A stretch of DNA of 64,000 nucleotides from Sphingomonas donggukensis (GTDB lineage Bacteria; Pseudomonadota; Alphaproteobacteria; Sphingomonadales; Sphingomonadaceae). Positions 55,379 through 64,000 of this stretch are shown here, one piece after another. Location: contig NZ_CP098401.1 in assembly GCF_023674425.1 (NCBI RefSeq), positions 1,612,001 through 1,676,000 of the forward strand, in the 5' to 3' direction. Within the stretch, counting starts at the first letter, position 1. Each line of letters begins with the position of its first letter. The translations under genes were made by a program, and so were the position numbers. A model generated the notes under the pieces. It did no database searches and had not been told where the DNA came from. It saw only the letters and a list, made by a program, of their open reading frames with translations.

Positions 55379-58054
55379 TTAGCGAGGCGATGCGGCCAGC
55401 ATTTCGCTTGGTTTTGAGAAAGTCAGCTCCAGAACGTTGCAGTGGATCAAACTGCCATGCGTTAGTCGCTGCCGAGGCGAATCCTCCCCGACGTAACGCG
55501 CGGCCGCAAAACGTTCGAGGAAACGTCCAGTGATATTCACACTGCGTGAAGCACATAGCCGGTTCATCATCCCTAAAAAGGAATGATGCGCCGGTCGGTC
55601 AGTAGTTGGAATCGCGTAGAAAGCATTTTCGCTTGAGTCGGATCCTTCAATAATCGGTACGAGGAATTCCAGTTCATTTGGGAAGTAGTTGTCAATGAAG
55701 CCTGATTGCCGCTCGCGCACCGTTCCGATGGACCAAGCTTCCGCCTGACGGGCGTATCGCATGATGGGCGCATAGACCCGCCCGACCCTACACGCCTTAT
55801 CGAAAGCCTCCTCTAGGCTCAACCACTCACGATCAAAGCTGATTGAGGCAATCGGCGTTGCATCGCCGTCGAAATCGGCAACTCGCCGAGCAATAACACG
55901 TTGTTGCGGTCCGACTGGGACCGATTGCGCTGCCAGCAGCGCCTGTTTAGTGGCCCAATCGGCCAACAAGGTACGTGATCTTGGAGGTCCAAAGGATCGA
56001 CGTGGTCCAGCTGGTTGATAGTCGACCGCTCCCCAAAAGTCGTTGGCGTACTGGTTGAACCCCTCGGTTGCACGGAACATGCCGACAGCGCGAACACCAC
56101 GCGCGGCCACGCCAGAAACCGCCGCCAGACCGGCTGACGGATCGTCGGGGTCTAAGAACGTCAGTCGCGGTGCTGCTTCGGCTATCTCTGCCTCGATCGC
56201 CTCAATTGAGACGTTGATGGCCTTGTTCACGTGCGGGAGCGAGATGCGCCGCAGCCAAGCTGCCCGATCTTCATCAAACCAGTTACGCGAGTGAATTTTT
56301 GTATTCTGCCCCGCCACATCCACAAAAATGTCAACATCAAGCATTGGGCAAAGAGCACCGATCATTTCCGTGAATGTCACGGGTGTCTCCGAGCGGCTGA
56401 AGGCCGAATCGAAGTGCAGGACTTGCTCCAACATCGTTCGGGCGAGCTTTAACGTGACGCGTGTCGATACTGTCGCGCTCGCGGTGACATTACCCGCATC
56501 AAGTAGAATCGGCCGGGTCGGAGCCCCCTTAGAAAATTTGAGCGTTCGAGATTGATCTAGACCTTGATCGAAAGGACGCGAAAGCACCGTGATCTCGTCA
56601 GCGATCATAAATGTCGAGAAGAAGCCGACGCCAAACTTTCCGGTACGCTTGCGCCCCTTAGACAAAAGTCCGGGCCGCTCAGCTTTGACGAGGCTGGAGG
56701 AGATGTAGCTTTCGCCAAAGTCGATGAGCGGCCCAGTAAGTACCGCCTCCGACATGCCGAGCCCATCATCCTCGATCTCAATCCGCACGTGGTCCGCGCC
56801 ATCATCGCGCAAACGTGCGACGATCCGACCGCTGTAGGGGCTATTCTCCGGTTCCAGCTCCCGCCTATACCGAATTGCGTCGGCAGCGTTCTGAATCAGC
56901 TCGCGAACTGGCACCCACATCTGATGGCCGTAGAGCTTTTCGCCGCCGAACAACTCGACGATTCTGTCGACCCGCGAAATTCTGACGTCGGCAAGCACTG
57001 GGCGCCAGCCGCTGACCTGAACCAGCGCGGCGAGGCGATCTGGCGTCTCGGCGCCGCGGACCCGGTTTACTTGTAGCGGTGGTAAGCCGACATCGCGCAG
57101 GAGAGCGTCCGTCGCTTGAAGTTCACGATTCGCGACGCTAAGCGCATCATAGGCTATCCACCAAGCACTCGCGTCTTCCTCGAGGAACGGCCGAGTGGAC
57201 GTGAAAACCAGTGCCTCGGGCTGCGCAGGATCGACATATGGATGGGCAAGCCGGTTCTGCGCACGCCAATGCTGCTCGGACAAGCCACGTAATTGCAGAA
57301 GCCCAAAAAGGAAATCGGGTGCGCGATCCTGATCAAGCTGGGTCGCGTCGGCACAGCGCAGCAGGCCGGCCAGCAAGATGGGCCGGATCGTCCAGTCAGC
57401 GGGCATACCTGCAAGTGAGCCGCGCGTGCCCCCAAGGCGATTAGCCAGCGTGCCCGTATCCCAATGGTGACTGGCAGCAATCTCACCGATTAGAGCGCCA
57501 AGATGGGTCCGTAGCTGATCGTCGTCCAGAAGATAGTGGCGTCGACCGACCGTCTCAACCTCGAAGTCGGCAAGGTCGAGTGCGCGCTCCGCATGGATGG
57601 CACGCAACGTGTCTAGGAGCAGAGCTCGTCTCGTTTCAACGTCTGGCTCGGAGAGCGCGCCTTCATCTTGTCGCTCGGCCCATTGTGCCAAGGCGTCGCG
57701 CCATTCTGACGTCGCCTCGACCGCGGCCAGACGACCTGGGAAAGCAGCAAGCGAATTAGCGGCGTCGTGTAGAAGGATGGCGCCACCAAAGACAAAAACT
57801 TCGAGCGGAGTCAGTTTGAATTCATTGCCCGCGACTTGATCCGCGCGAGCCCACAAAGCCTCAAAATGCCGATCGTCATGCAGTGTTAGTTGCGGCAGGT
57901 CCCGCTGAATCTCTCGCGATAATTCGACCGCGTTGTTCCAGAACTGGCGATAGCTAGCACGCAATTGCTCGCGCCTGTCGGGGGCCGTGCCCTCTCCAAT
58001 GTTGCGATGCCAGAGCCCGAGCTCCTCAAATTGCCCCAAAACCGAACTCTCCAT
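55379..58054 (-). CDS. HD-domain / HSP90-like GHKL ATPase, candidate conflict-system protein
   Basis: An 891-residue protein. The N-terminal third is an HD-type metal-hydrolase-like domain: LTLHDDRH (H59, H63), AILLHDAAN (H96-D97), SHHWD (about 196) and LLRCADATQLDQDR (D236). The middle is a GHKL/HSP90-type ATPase: N-box ELIQNAADA (E385, N389, D392), G1 EDDGLGMS (D430, G433) and G2 GKFGVGFFS (G475, G477). The last 250 residues are of unknown fold. HSP90-like ATPases joined to HD-family domains occur in predicted bacterial conflict or defence systems. The gene is single, flanked by AT-richer DNA, between an HTH gene and lepA, which fits a mobile acquisition. The ATG at 58054 is the first good start. 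Confidence 0.8.
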   Translation of the reverse strand: MESSVLGQFEELGLWHRNIGEGTAPDRREQLRASYRQFWNNAVELSREIQRDLPQLTLHDDRHFEALWARADQVAGNEFKLTPLEVFVFGGAILLHDAANSLAAFPGRLAAVEATSEWRDALAQWAERQDEGALSEPDVETRRALLLDTLRAIHAERALDLADFEVETVGRRHYLLDDDQLRTHLGALIGEIAASHHWDTGTLANRLGGTRGSLAGMPADWTIRPILLAGLLRCADATQLDQDRAPDFLFGLLQLRGLSEQHWRAQNRLAHPYVDPAQPEALVFTSTRPFLEEDASAWWIAYDALSVANRELQATDALLRDVGLPPLQVNRVRGAETPDRLAALVQVSGWRPVLADVRISRVDRIVELFGGEKLYGHQMWVPVRELIQNAADAIRYRRELEPENSPYSGRIVARLRDDGADHVRIEIEDDGLGMSEAVLTGPLIDFGESYISSSLVKAERPGLLSKGRKRTGKFGVGFFSTFMIADEITVLSRPFDQGLDQSRTLKFSKGAPTRPILLDAGNVTASATVSTRVTLKLARTMLEQVLHFDSAFSRSETPVTFTEMIGALCPMLDVDIFVDVAGQNTKIHSRNWFDEDRAAWLRRISLPHVNKAINVSIEAIEAEIAEAAPRLTFLDPDDPSAGLAAVSGVAARGVRAVGMFRATEGFNQYANDFWGAVDYQPAGPRRSFGPPRSRTLLADWATKQALLAAQSVPVGPQQRVIARRVADFDGDATPIASISFDREWLSLEEAFDKACRVGRVYAPIMRYARQAEAWSIGTVRERQSGFIDNYFPNELEFLVPIIEGSDSSENAFYAIPTTDRPAHHSFLGMMNRLCASRSVNITGRFLERFAAARYVGEDSPRQRLTHGSLIHCNVLELTFSKPSEMLAASPR

Positions 58055-58399
58055 TGGTGTCCGCTTGCAAGCTTAGATGCATGGTCGGAATTCACCAAGA
58101 CGGCATATCTTCTCTTGACTGCAGCGAGACGTTGGGAACGGAAGAACGCGTCCAAAAAGTCCGGTCTTCAGACCGAAGCGTTACACCACGATCTTCGGCA
58201 GTCGTGTGAACGGGTAAAAGCGCACCACTTTCGTAACCTCACTGACGCAAGCTGATCGACCATAAGTGGCGTGCAAAGCCCAAATCCGCACCCGCCGCGG
58301 CAAAGCCGCGTCGTCGGTCGGCGCTCGTAGCGCCGCCGGCCGGGCGCGACGCTGGTCTTCGTCCAACTCGGCGATTGCTGCGCAATCCCCTCGTTGGCC
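58055..58399. other. Intergenic stretch before the HD-HSP90-like gene
   Basis: 58055-58255 is AT-richer and would contain the promoter of the HD-HSP90-like gene; no strong consensus is visible. 58297-58343 is an R element. No gene is supported here. Confidence 0.5.
58297..58343 (-). repeat. Double-hairpin element R5 downstream of lepA
   Basis: Read on the minus strand: GGCCGGC, hairpin 1 GGCGC-TACGA-GCGCC, spacer GACCGACG, hairpin 2 CGCGGC-TTT-GCCGCG. It is 57 bases beyond the lepA stop, in the same orientation relative to its upstream gene as the R elements of the ribosomal cluster. Confidence 0.65.
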
Positions 58400-60193
58400 T
58401 CAGGCGTCGTCGCCCATCCTCAGCGCAGCAATGAACGCCTCCTGCGGGATGCTCACCGAGCCATATTCCCGCATCTTCGCCTTGCCCTTCTTCTGCTTGT
58501 CCAGCAGTTTGCGCTTGCGCGTGGCGTCGCCGCCGTAGCATTTGGCGGTCACGTCCTTGCGCATGGCGCTGATCGTCTCGCGCGCGATCACCTTGCCGCC
58601 GATCGCGGCCTGGATCGGGATCTTGAACATGTGGCGCGGGATCAGTTCCTTCAGCCGCTCGACCATGCCGCGCCCGCGCACTTCGGCGGTGCCGCGGTGG
58701 ACGATCATGCTCAGCGCATCGACCGGCTCCTCGTTGACCAGGATGCCCATCTTGACCAGGTCGCCCTCACGGTACCCGATCTGCTCGTAATCGAAGCTCG
58801 CATAGCCCTTCGACAGCGATTTCAGCCGGTCGTAGAAATCGAACACCACTTCGTTGAGCGGCAGTTCGTAGGTCGCCTGCGCGCGCCCGCCGACATAAGT
58901 CAGGTTCTTCTGGATGCCGCGGCGGTCCTGGCACAGCTTCAGGATGCTGCCGAGATATTCGTCGGGCACGTAGATGACGGCCTGGATCCACGGCTCGGCA
59001 ATGCTCTCGATCCGGTTGGGCTCGGGCATGTCGGCGGGGTTGTGCAGGTCGATGTGCCCGGCGCCGTGGGTCAGCTCGATCTGGTACACCACCGACGGCG
59101 CGGTGGTGATGAGGTCGAGGTCGTACTCGCGCATCAGCCGCTCCTGGATGATCTCCAGGTGGAGCAGCCCCAGGAACCCGCAGCGGAAGCCGAAGCCGAG
59201 GGCAGCCGACGTTTCCATCTCGAAGCTGAACGACGCGTCGTTCAGGCGCAGCTTGCTGATGCTCTCGCGCAGCTTCTCGAAATCGGCGGCGTCGACCGGG
59301 AACAGGCCGCAGAAGACGACCGGCTGGACTTCCTTGAACCCCGGCAGCGGCTCGGGCGTCGGGCGCTTGGCGTCGGTCAGCGTGTCGCCGACGCGGGCCT
59401 GCGCGACTTCCTTGATCTGCGCGGTGATGAAGCCGATCTCTCCGGGGCCCAGGTCGGGCAGCTGCTCGATCTTGGGGCGGAACGCGCCGACGCGGTCGAT
59501 CAGGTGGGTGGTGCCGGCGGCCATGAACTTGATCTGCTGGCCCTTGCGGATCATGCCGTCGATCACGCGCACCAGGATGACGACGCCCAGGTACGGGTCG
59601 TACCAGCTGTCGACCAGCATGGCTTTGAGCGGCGCGTCCTTGTCGCCCTTGGGCGCCGGGATACGCTCGACCACCGCGTCCAGTATTTCCTCGATGCCGA
59701 TCCCCGACTTCGCGCTCGACAGCACCGCGTTTGACGCGTCGATGCCGATGATCTCCTCGATCTCGTGGCGCACCTTCTCAGGCTCGGCGCTCGGCAGGTC
59801 GATCTTGTTGATGACGGGGATGATCTCGTGGTCGTGCTCGATCGACTGGTACACGTTGGCGAGCGTCTGCGCCTCGACGCCCTGCGCGGCGTCGACGACG
59901 AGGAGCGCACCCTCGCACGCGGCCAGGCTGCGCGAGACCTCATAGGCGAAGTCGACGTGGCCCGGCGTGTCCATCAGGTTCAGGATATGGCCCTTCCACT
60001 CCAGGCGTACCGTCTGCGCCTTGATGGTGATCCCGCGCTCCTTCTCGATCTCCATGTTATCAAGGACTTGCGCCGACATCTCCCGCGCCGCCAGCCCCCC
60101 GGTGGTCTGGATCAGCCGGTCGGCGAGCGTCGACTTGCCATGATCGATGTGAGCGATGATCGAAAAATTGCGGATCTTGTCGAGCGGAGTCAT
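58400..60193 (-). CDS. lepA: Elongation factor 4 (LepA)
   Basis: A 597-residue translational GTPase. G1 is AHIDHGKST (about residues 14-22), G3 DTPGHVDF, G4 NKID, and the family-specific C-terminal domain includes [31 protein letters not shown]. LepA acts on stalled or mis-translocated ribosomes at the membrane. The start [11 protein letters not shown] at 60193 is chosen; the frame runs on upstream to 60661 but overlaps the divergent CsgG-like gene and lacks similarity. Confidence 0.98.
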   Translation of the reverse strand: MTPLDKIRNFSIIAHIDHGKSTLADRLIQTTGGLAAREMSAQVLDNMEIEKERGITIKAQTVRLEWKGHILNLMDTPGHVDFAYEVSRSLAACEGALLVVDAAQGVEAQTLANVYQSIEHDHEIIPVINKIDLPSAEPEKVRHEIEEIIGIDASNAVLSSAKSGIGIEEILDAVVERIPAPKGDKDAPLKAMLVDSWYDPYLGVVILVRVIDGMIRKGQQIKFMAAGTTHLIDRVGAFRPKIEQLPDLGPGEIGFITAQIKEVAQARVGDTLTDAKRPTPEPLPGFKEVQPVVFCGLFPVDAADFEKLRESISKLRLNDASFSFEMETSAALGFGFRCGFLGLLHLEIIQERLMREYDLDLITTAPSVVYQIELTHGAGHIDLHNPADMPEPNRIESIAEPWIQAVIYVPDEYLGSILKLCQDRRGIQKNLTYVGGRAQATYELPLNEVVFDFYDRLKSLSKGYASFDYEQIGYREGDLVKMGILVNEEPVDALSMIVHRGTAEVRGRGMVERLKELIPRHMFKIPIQAAIGGKVIARETISAMRKDVTAKCYGGDATRKRKLLDKQKKGKAKMREYGSVSIPQEAFIAALRMGDDA

Positions 60194-60299
60194 GGCAAGC
60201 GCCCTAGCAGCGCCGCGCCGATCCGCACAACCGCCGCCGATTGGCTTCGTCTGGCAACAGGGATATGCTGGACCCGTAACGACTCGACGGGGGCTCCAT

Positions 60300-61277
60300 A
60301 TGACGCGCAACGCACGCCTGTTCGGCTCCCTCGCGCTCACGGCCCTGCTGGTGCCCGCGCCCGTGCTGGCACAGGCCCGCCCGTCCAAGACCCAGCGCAC
60401 GCAAGAGCAGATGGCGACCGACGTGCCGCGCTGCACGCGCAAGCTGGGCACGGTGTCGGTGATGGACGGCGACGATCCGTCGGGGTGGACGCAGTTCCAG
60501 CTGACCGGGCCACAGAAGCTCATCAAGGTGCTGGTCCAGCGGTCGGGGTGTTTCAACCTGGTCGATCGCGGATCCGGCCTGTCGGCGGCGCAGCGCGAGC
60601 GCGACATTGGCGGCAATTTGGGGCTGCAACGCCGGTCGAACGTCGGCCAGGGCCAGATCAAGGCCGCCGATTACGTGCTGATCGCGGAGGTGCAGGCATC
60701 GAACCGCAGTTCGGGCGGCAGCGCGGTTGGCGGGGCGCTCGGCGGGCTGCTGGGCGGGCGTGCGGTCGGCGGGCTGCTGGGCGGCGTAAGCAGCCGCAAG
60801 ATGGAGGCGAACACGGTGCTGTCGCTGACGAACGTCCGCACGACCGAGACGATTTCCACGGTCGACGGCTATGCCGCGAAGAACAGCGTCAGCTTCGGCG
60901 GCGGCGGGGGCGGCTTCTTCGGCGGGGGCGCCGCGGCGGCGGTCGGTGGCGGTTACGACAACACCGACATCGGGCGGATCGTGACCCTCGCCTTCATCCA
61001 GGCCTATTCGAAGATGGTCAACGAACTCGGCCTGGTCCAGCCCGGTGCGGTCGGCACGGCGGAGGCGGCGCCGGCAAAGACCTTTACCGCTCAAGGGGCG
61101 GTGGCGATGCGATCCACCGCCGCCGCGTCGGGGCGGATCATCCGCACGATACCCGCCGGCTCGATCGTCTATCCGACCGGCAACAAGAACGGCCTGTGGT
61201 GGGAAGTCGCCGACGAGAACGACAACGTCGGCTGGGTACTGAACACGAAACTGGCGCCGTCGCAGCAGCCATATTGA
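60300..61277 (+). CDS. CsgG-like exported protein with C-terminal SH3-like domain
   Basis: A 325-residue exported protein (signal peptide ending VLAQA). The central part has the CsgG/curli-assembly-like layout: [36 protein letters not shown], a Gly-rich hinge ([15 protein letters not shown]), [20 protein letters not shown], and [21 protein letters not shown]. The last 70 residues look like a bacterial SH3 domain ([53 protein letters not shown]). No csgA/B/E/F genes are near. There is no lipobox. It may bind cell wall or form an outer-membrane complex. Confidence 0.75.
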   Translation: MTRNARLFGSLALTALLVPAPVLAQARPSKTQRTQEQMATDVPRCTRKLGTVSVMDGDDPSGWTQFQLTGPQKLIKVLVQRSGCFNLVDRGSGLSAAQRERDIGGNLGLQRRSNVGQGQIKAADYVLIAEVQASNRSSGGSAVGGALGGLLGGRAVGGLLGGVSSRKMEANTVLSLTNVRTTETISTVDGYAAKNSVSFGGGGGGFFGGGAAAAVGGGYDNTDIGRIVTLAFIQAYSKMVNELGLVQPGAVGTAEAAPAKTFTAQGAVAMRSTAAASGRIIRTIPAGSIVYPTGNKNGLWWEVADENDNVGWVLNTKLAPSQQPY

Positions 61278-61286
61278 CGCGGGCGC

Positions 61287-61799
61287 TCAGGCGGCGTCCT
61301 CGACCGCGGTGAGCGCACTGCGGAAGCGTGCCTCGCCCTGCCCCGACACCAGCGCCCAGCGCACGCCGCGCCGCTCCAGCTCGGCGCGGGACAGGTCGAA
61401 GAAGCGCCGACGCTCCACCGCCTGGCCGAACATTCGCGTCCCGTCCTCGATCCACGGCAGGTCGATGTCGAACAGCAGGTACAGGTCGGCGGTGCCTGTC
61501 CACGCATCGAACCACGGGTCGCGGTGGCCGAACAGCATGTCGGCCCACACCGCGGTCATCAGCGGGTCGGTGTCGAGGATCACCGGATCGACCCCGCGCT
61601 GGATGGCGGCGCGGGTGCGTTCGTCGTGCCCCTTCGCGATCGCGACGAGGTCATCCATCGTGAACTCGATCCCGTTGGCCTCGGCATAGGTGCGGCCATA
61701 TTCGTCGATCACCGCCCCGCCCAGCCGCGCGGCGAGCCGCGGTGCGATCGTCGACTTGCCGGTGCTCTCGGGTCCGTGGAGGCAGATGGTTCGGGTCAT
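61287..61799 (-). CDS. NadR-type nicotinamide riboside kinase-like ATPase
   Basis: A 170-residue P-loop protein (GPESTGKST, residues 9-17) matching the C-terminal kinase domain of NadR, with VIDEYGRTYAE and ILDTDPLMTAVWADMLFG. In NadR this domain phosphorylates nicotinamide riboside to NMN. It overlaps the upstream pnuC gene by ATGA, so uptake and phosphorylation are coupled. The N-terminal HTH and adenylyltransferase parts of NadR are absent. Confidence 0.88.
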   Translation of the reverse strand: MTRTICLHGPESTGKSTIAPRLAARLGGAVIDEYGRTYAEANGIEFTMDDLVAIAKGHDERTRAAIQRGVDPVILDTDPLMTAVWADMLFGHRDPWFDAWTGTADLYLLFDIDLPWIEDGTRMFGQAVERRRFFDLSRAELERRGVRWALVSGQGEARFRSALTAVEDAA

Positions 61800-62371
61800 G
61801 CGGGAACGGCTCCGGACAGGCGATACGCGCGCCGCCAGTCGACGAGGCCCCAGACGGCGAGCGCGAGATAGACGAGGTAGAGGCCGGCGACGACCGTCAG
61901 CCCCTGCGCGAGAAACAGCGGCACCGACGCGACATCGACCGCGATCCACAACAGCCAGTTCTCCAGCTTGCGCCGCGCCATAAGCAGCTGCGCGGCGACG
62001 CTGGCGACGGCGATCGCGGCATCGCCCAGCGGCTGCGCCGCGTCGGTCAGCCGGTCCATCGCGAGGCCCCAGCCAAGCGTCGCCACGACCGCGGCGGCGA
62101 GCCACAAAGCGATCTCGATCGCGCTCATCCGCTCGACCGCAACCTCGCCGCCGTCCGCCTTGGCGCGGCGCCAGTTGAGGAAACCGTAGGCGTTGATCGC
62201 GACGAAGAAGAGCTGGAGCAGCGCCTGGCTGTACAGCCGCGCATCGAACACGACGAACGCAAGAACCCCGGTCGAGGCGATGCCGAAAGCGTAGTTCCAC
62301 AAATTGCGCCGGACGGCGAGCGCGACGCAGATCAGGCCCAGTGCCGCGGCCACCCATTCGAGCGATGTCAT
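61796..62371 (-). CDS. pnuC: Nicotinamide riboside transporter PnuC
   Basis: A 191-residue protein with about seven membrane helices and the PnuC features WNYAFGIASTGVLAFVVFDARLYSQALLQLFFVAINAYGFLNW and ENWLLWIAVDVASVPLFLAQGLTVVAGLYLVYLALAVWGLVDWRR. PnuC moves nicotinamide riboside by facilitated diffusion, with trapping by the kinase encoded next. It is divergent from the ferredoxin reductase gene, 62 bases away. No riboswitch is evident in this short gap. Confidence 0.93.
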   Translation of the reverse strand: MTSLEWVAAALGLICVALAVRRNLWNYAFGIASTGVLAFVVFDARLYSQALLQLFFVAINAYGFLNWRRAKADGGEVAVERMSAIEIALWLAAAVVATLGWGLAMDRLTDAAQPLGDAAIAVASVAAQLLMARRKLENWLLWIAVDVASVPLFLAQGLTVVAGLYLVYLALAVWGLVDWRRAYRLSGAVPA

Positions 62372-62433
62372 GTCCCCCTCCTAGCCGCCCCGCCGGCAAG
62401 CCGCTAGCATCCGCGCCAAAAGCGGAGAGCAGC

Positions 62434-63732
62434 ATGCGGCATATCGCGGTGATCGGGTCCGGCCCGGCCGGCTATTACACTGCGGAGGCCGCACAAAAGG
62501 CGTTCGGGGACACCGTGCGGGTCGATATCGTCGACCGGCTGCCGGTGCCGTTCGGGCTGATCCGCACCGGCGTCGCGCCCGATCACCAGTCGATCAAGGC
62601 GGTATCGCGCCGGTACGAGGCGACGGCGCTCGGCGACAATGTGCGCTTCGTCGGCAATGTCGCGGTGGGGCGCGACGTGTCGATCCCGGAGCTTCTGGAG
62701 CTGTACGACGCGGTCGTGCTGGCGACCGGGGCGCCCGCCGACCGACCGCTCGGCATTCCGGGCGACGACCTGCCCGGCGTGATCGGATCGGCGGCGTTCG
62801 TCGGCTGGTACAATGGCCATCCGGATCACGCGGCGCTCGCCCCCGCGCTCAATGGCGGCGGCGTAGTGATCGTCGGTAACGGCAATGTCGCGCTGGACGT
62901 CGCGCGCATCCTGGCGAAGGCGGAGGACGAGTTTTCGGGCTCCGACATCGTCGGCCATGCGCTCGACCGCCTGCGCGCGAGCCACGCGGGCGACATCACG
63001 CTGCTCGGCCGGCGCGGACCGCACCAGATCGCTATGACGCCGAAGGAACTGGGCGAGCTTGGCCACCTGTCTCGCGCCATGCCGGTCGTCGACCCCTCCG
63101 ACCTGCCGCCGCGTGAGGATGACGACGCGCTGGAGCCAGGCCAGCGCAAGTCGGTCGCGCACCTCCGGGACTTCGCTGCCCGCTCCGACTACAAGCCGAT
63201 AAGCATCGTGTTCGACTTCTTCGCCAAGCCGGTTGCGATCGAGGGCGACGGGCGGGTCGAGCGGGTGGTGGTCGAGGGCACCGCGCTGCAACCCGACGGC
63301 AGCGCGCGCGGGACCGGCGAGACCTATGCGATCCCGGCGTCGATGGTGGTCAGCTGCATCGGCTATCGTACCCCCAAAATCGAAGGCGTGCCCTATGACG
63401 AGGCGCTCGGGCGGTTCGCCAACGACGACGGTCGAATATCGGGCGGGCTCTACGCGGTCGGCTGGGCGCGGCGCGGGCCCACGGGGACAATAGGCACCAA
63501 CCGCCCCGACGGATTCGCGATCGTCGAGAAGATCGCCGCGGACATGCCAAGCGATTCGGGCAAGGCGGGCCGCGCCGGCCTCGACGCGCTGCTGACGTCA
63601 CGCGGCGTGGACATCGTCACCTTCCGCGACTGGCAGCGGATCGACGCCGCCGAAGTCGCACAGGCCCGCGTCGGCGCCCCGCGCGAGAAATTCGTCGGCA
63701 TCGATGCTATGCTGGATGCGCGCGGCGGCTGA
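62434..63732 (+). CDS. Ferredoxin--NADP+ reductase, adrenodoxin-reductase type
   Basis: A 432-residue flavoprotein. The FAD motif is [10 protein letters not shown] (5-14), the NADP motif [14 protein letters not shown], and the family segments [19 protein letters not shown] and [15 protein letters not shown] are present. It resembles FprA of mycobacteria and mitochondrial adrenodoxin reductase and would pass electrons from NADPH to ferredoxin, for example for P450 systems. CGGAGAG precedes the ATG. No ferredoxin or P450 gene is adjacent. Confidence 0.93.
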   Translation: MRHIAVIGSGPAGYYTAEAAQKAFGDTVRVDIVDRLPVPFGLIRTGVAPDHQSIKAVSRRYEATALGDNVRFVGNVAVGRDVSIPELLELYDAVVLATGAPADRPLGIPGDDLPGVIGSAAFVGWYNGHPDHAALAPALNGGGVVIVGNGNVALDVARILAKAEDEFSGSDIVGHALDRLRASHAGDITLLGRRGPHQIAMTPKELGELGHLSRAMPVVDPSDLPPREDDDALEPGQRKSVAHLRDFAARSDYKPISIVFDFFAKPVAIEGDGRVERVVVEGTALQPDGSARGTGETYAIPASMVVSCIGYRTPKIEGVPYDEALGRFANDDGRISGGLYAVGWARRGPTGTIGTNRPDGFAIVEKIAADMPSDSGKAGRAGLDALLTSRGVDIVTFRDWQRIDAAEVAQARVGAPREKFVGIDAMLDARGG

Positions 63733-63754
63733 AATTTCGGGGACATCGCTGCAA

Positions 63755-63831
<77 letters not shown>

Positions 63832-64000
63832 ACACATTGCAGGGTGCGGCGCCTAGCGGGCGGGCGCGCAGGGTTCAAGGGGAAAGTGGTGGTGGACTTA
63901 TTTCCATCCTCCCCGGCACGGGCAGGTGGCAGCGCAAAGCGCTGACGGAGGGGGCCATCCGATAGCGCAGCGTTTGCTGCCCGCCCCCTCCACCGCTTCG
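63832..64000. other. End of window with a palindromic repeat
   Basis: No gene is supported. From about 63909 (CTCCCCGGCACGGGCAGGTG) the sequence contains CAGCGC-AAA-GCGCTG and AGGGGG / CCCCCT segments that can fold back over at least 80 bases, a Sphingomonas-style intergenic repeat cut by the window end. Confidence 0.45.

Noticed and set aside
55300-58400. Integrase, attachment site or direct repeats bounding the HD-HSP90-like gene
   Set aside because: No integrase or tRNA lies at either edge, and I found no convincing direct repeat between the 55300-55378 and 58060-58260 flanks.
60194-60661. N-terminal extension of lepA upstream of 60193
   Set aside because: LepA homologues start with the [11 protein letters not shown]-type sequence, and the extension overlaps the divergent CsgG-like gene.
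62372-62433. NAD-related riboswitch before pnuC
   Set aside because: The divergent gap is only 62 bases and shows no conserved riboswitch-like fold.

Overview
The window is GC-rich chromosomal DNA from an alphaproteobacterium, most likely a Sphingomonas-type member of the Sphingomonadales. This is inferred from the order tRNA-Trp-secE-nusG, the aat / DUF2155 / NDUFA12-like cluster, the presence of PnuC with a NadR-type kinase, and many short Sphingomonas-style lipoprotein genes and palindromic intergenic repeats. No species can be named from sequence alone.

Layout. 1-6.5 kb: 3' part of a gamma-glutamyltransferase, a long-chain acyl-CoA synthetase, a Bcr/CflA-type exporter, an acidic small protein, a YdeI-like protein, a small secreted protein and an orphan ExbD/TolR-like protein. 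6.5-16 kb: small lipoproteins, a thioesterase, ppc, an MliC-like lipoprotein, aat convergent and overlapping with DUF2155 and NDUFA12-like genes, a DUF192 lipoprotein with a two-domain cold-shock protein, and recX. 16-20.3 kb: a fatty-acyl-AMP ligase and a membrane GGDEF-EAL protein. 20.3-50.6 kb: the transcription/translation backbone tRNA-Trp, secE, nusG, rplK, rplA, rplJ, rplL, rpoB, rpoC. It is split into pieces by accessory genes: a VOC protein, a GH92 glycosidase, an HTH protein, a DUF2975/Xre pair, an L,D-transpeptidase, a cold-shock protein, threonine synthase, a CocE/NonD hydrolase and two paralogous Pro/Ala-rich membrane proteins. 50.6-55.3 kb: an S9-type propeller protein, modABC and a second HTH protein. 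55.4-58.3 kb: an AT-richer accessory segment with one 891-residue HD-HSP90-like ATPase that looks like a biological-conflict (defence) gene. 58.4-64 kb: lepA, a CsgG-like protein, a pnuC-nadR-type kinase operon, an adrenodoxin-type ferredoxin reductase and tRNA-Pro.

The most unusual signal is in the non-coding DNA. One double-hairpin element family (here 'R') sits just downstream of tRNA-Trp, nusG, rplA, rplL and lepA, always in the same orientation relative to the upstream gene. A second family of long palindromes (here 'P') occurs at least five times. In two places a gene's 3' tail plus its adjacent palindrome has been tandemly duplicated: rplA with R, and a small lipoprotein gene with P. 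Other items to check are a small membrane-protein ORF coupled between rpoB and rpoC, a pair of operator-like palindromes before the DUF2975/Xre pair, and the HD-HSP90-like gene.
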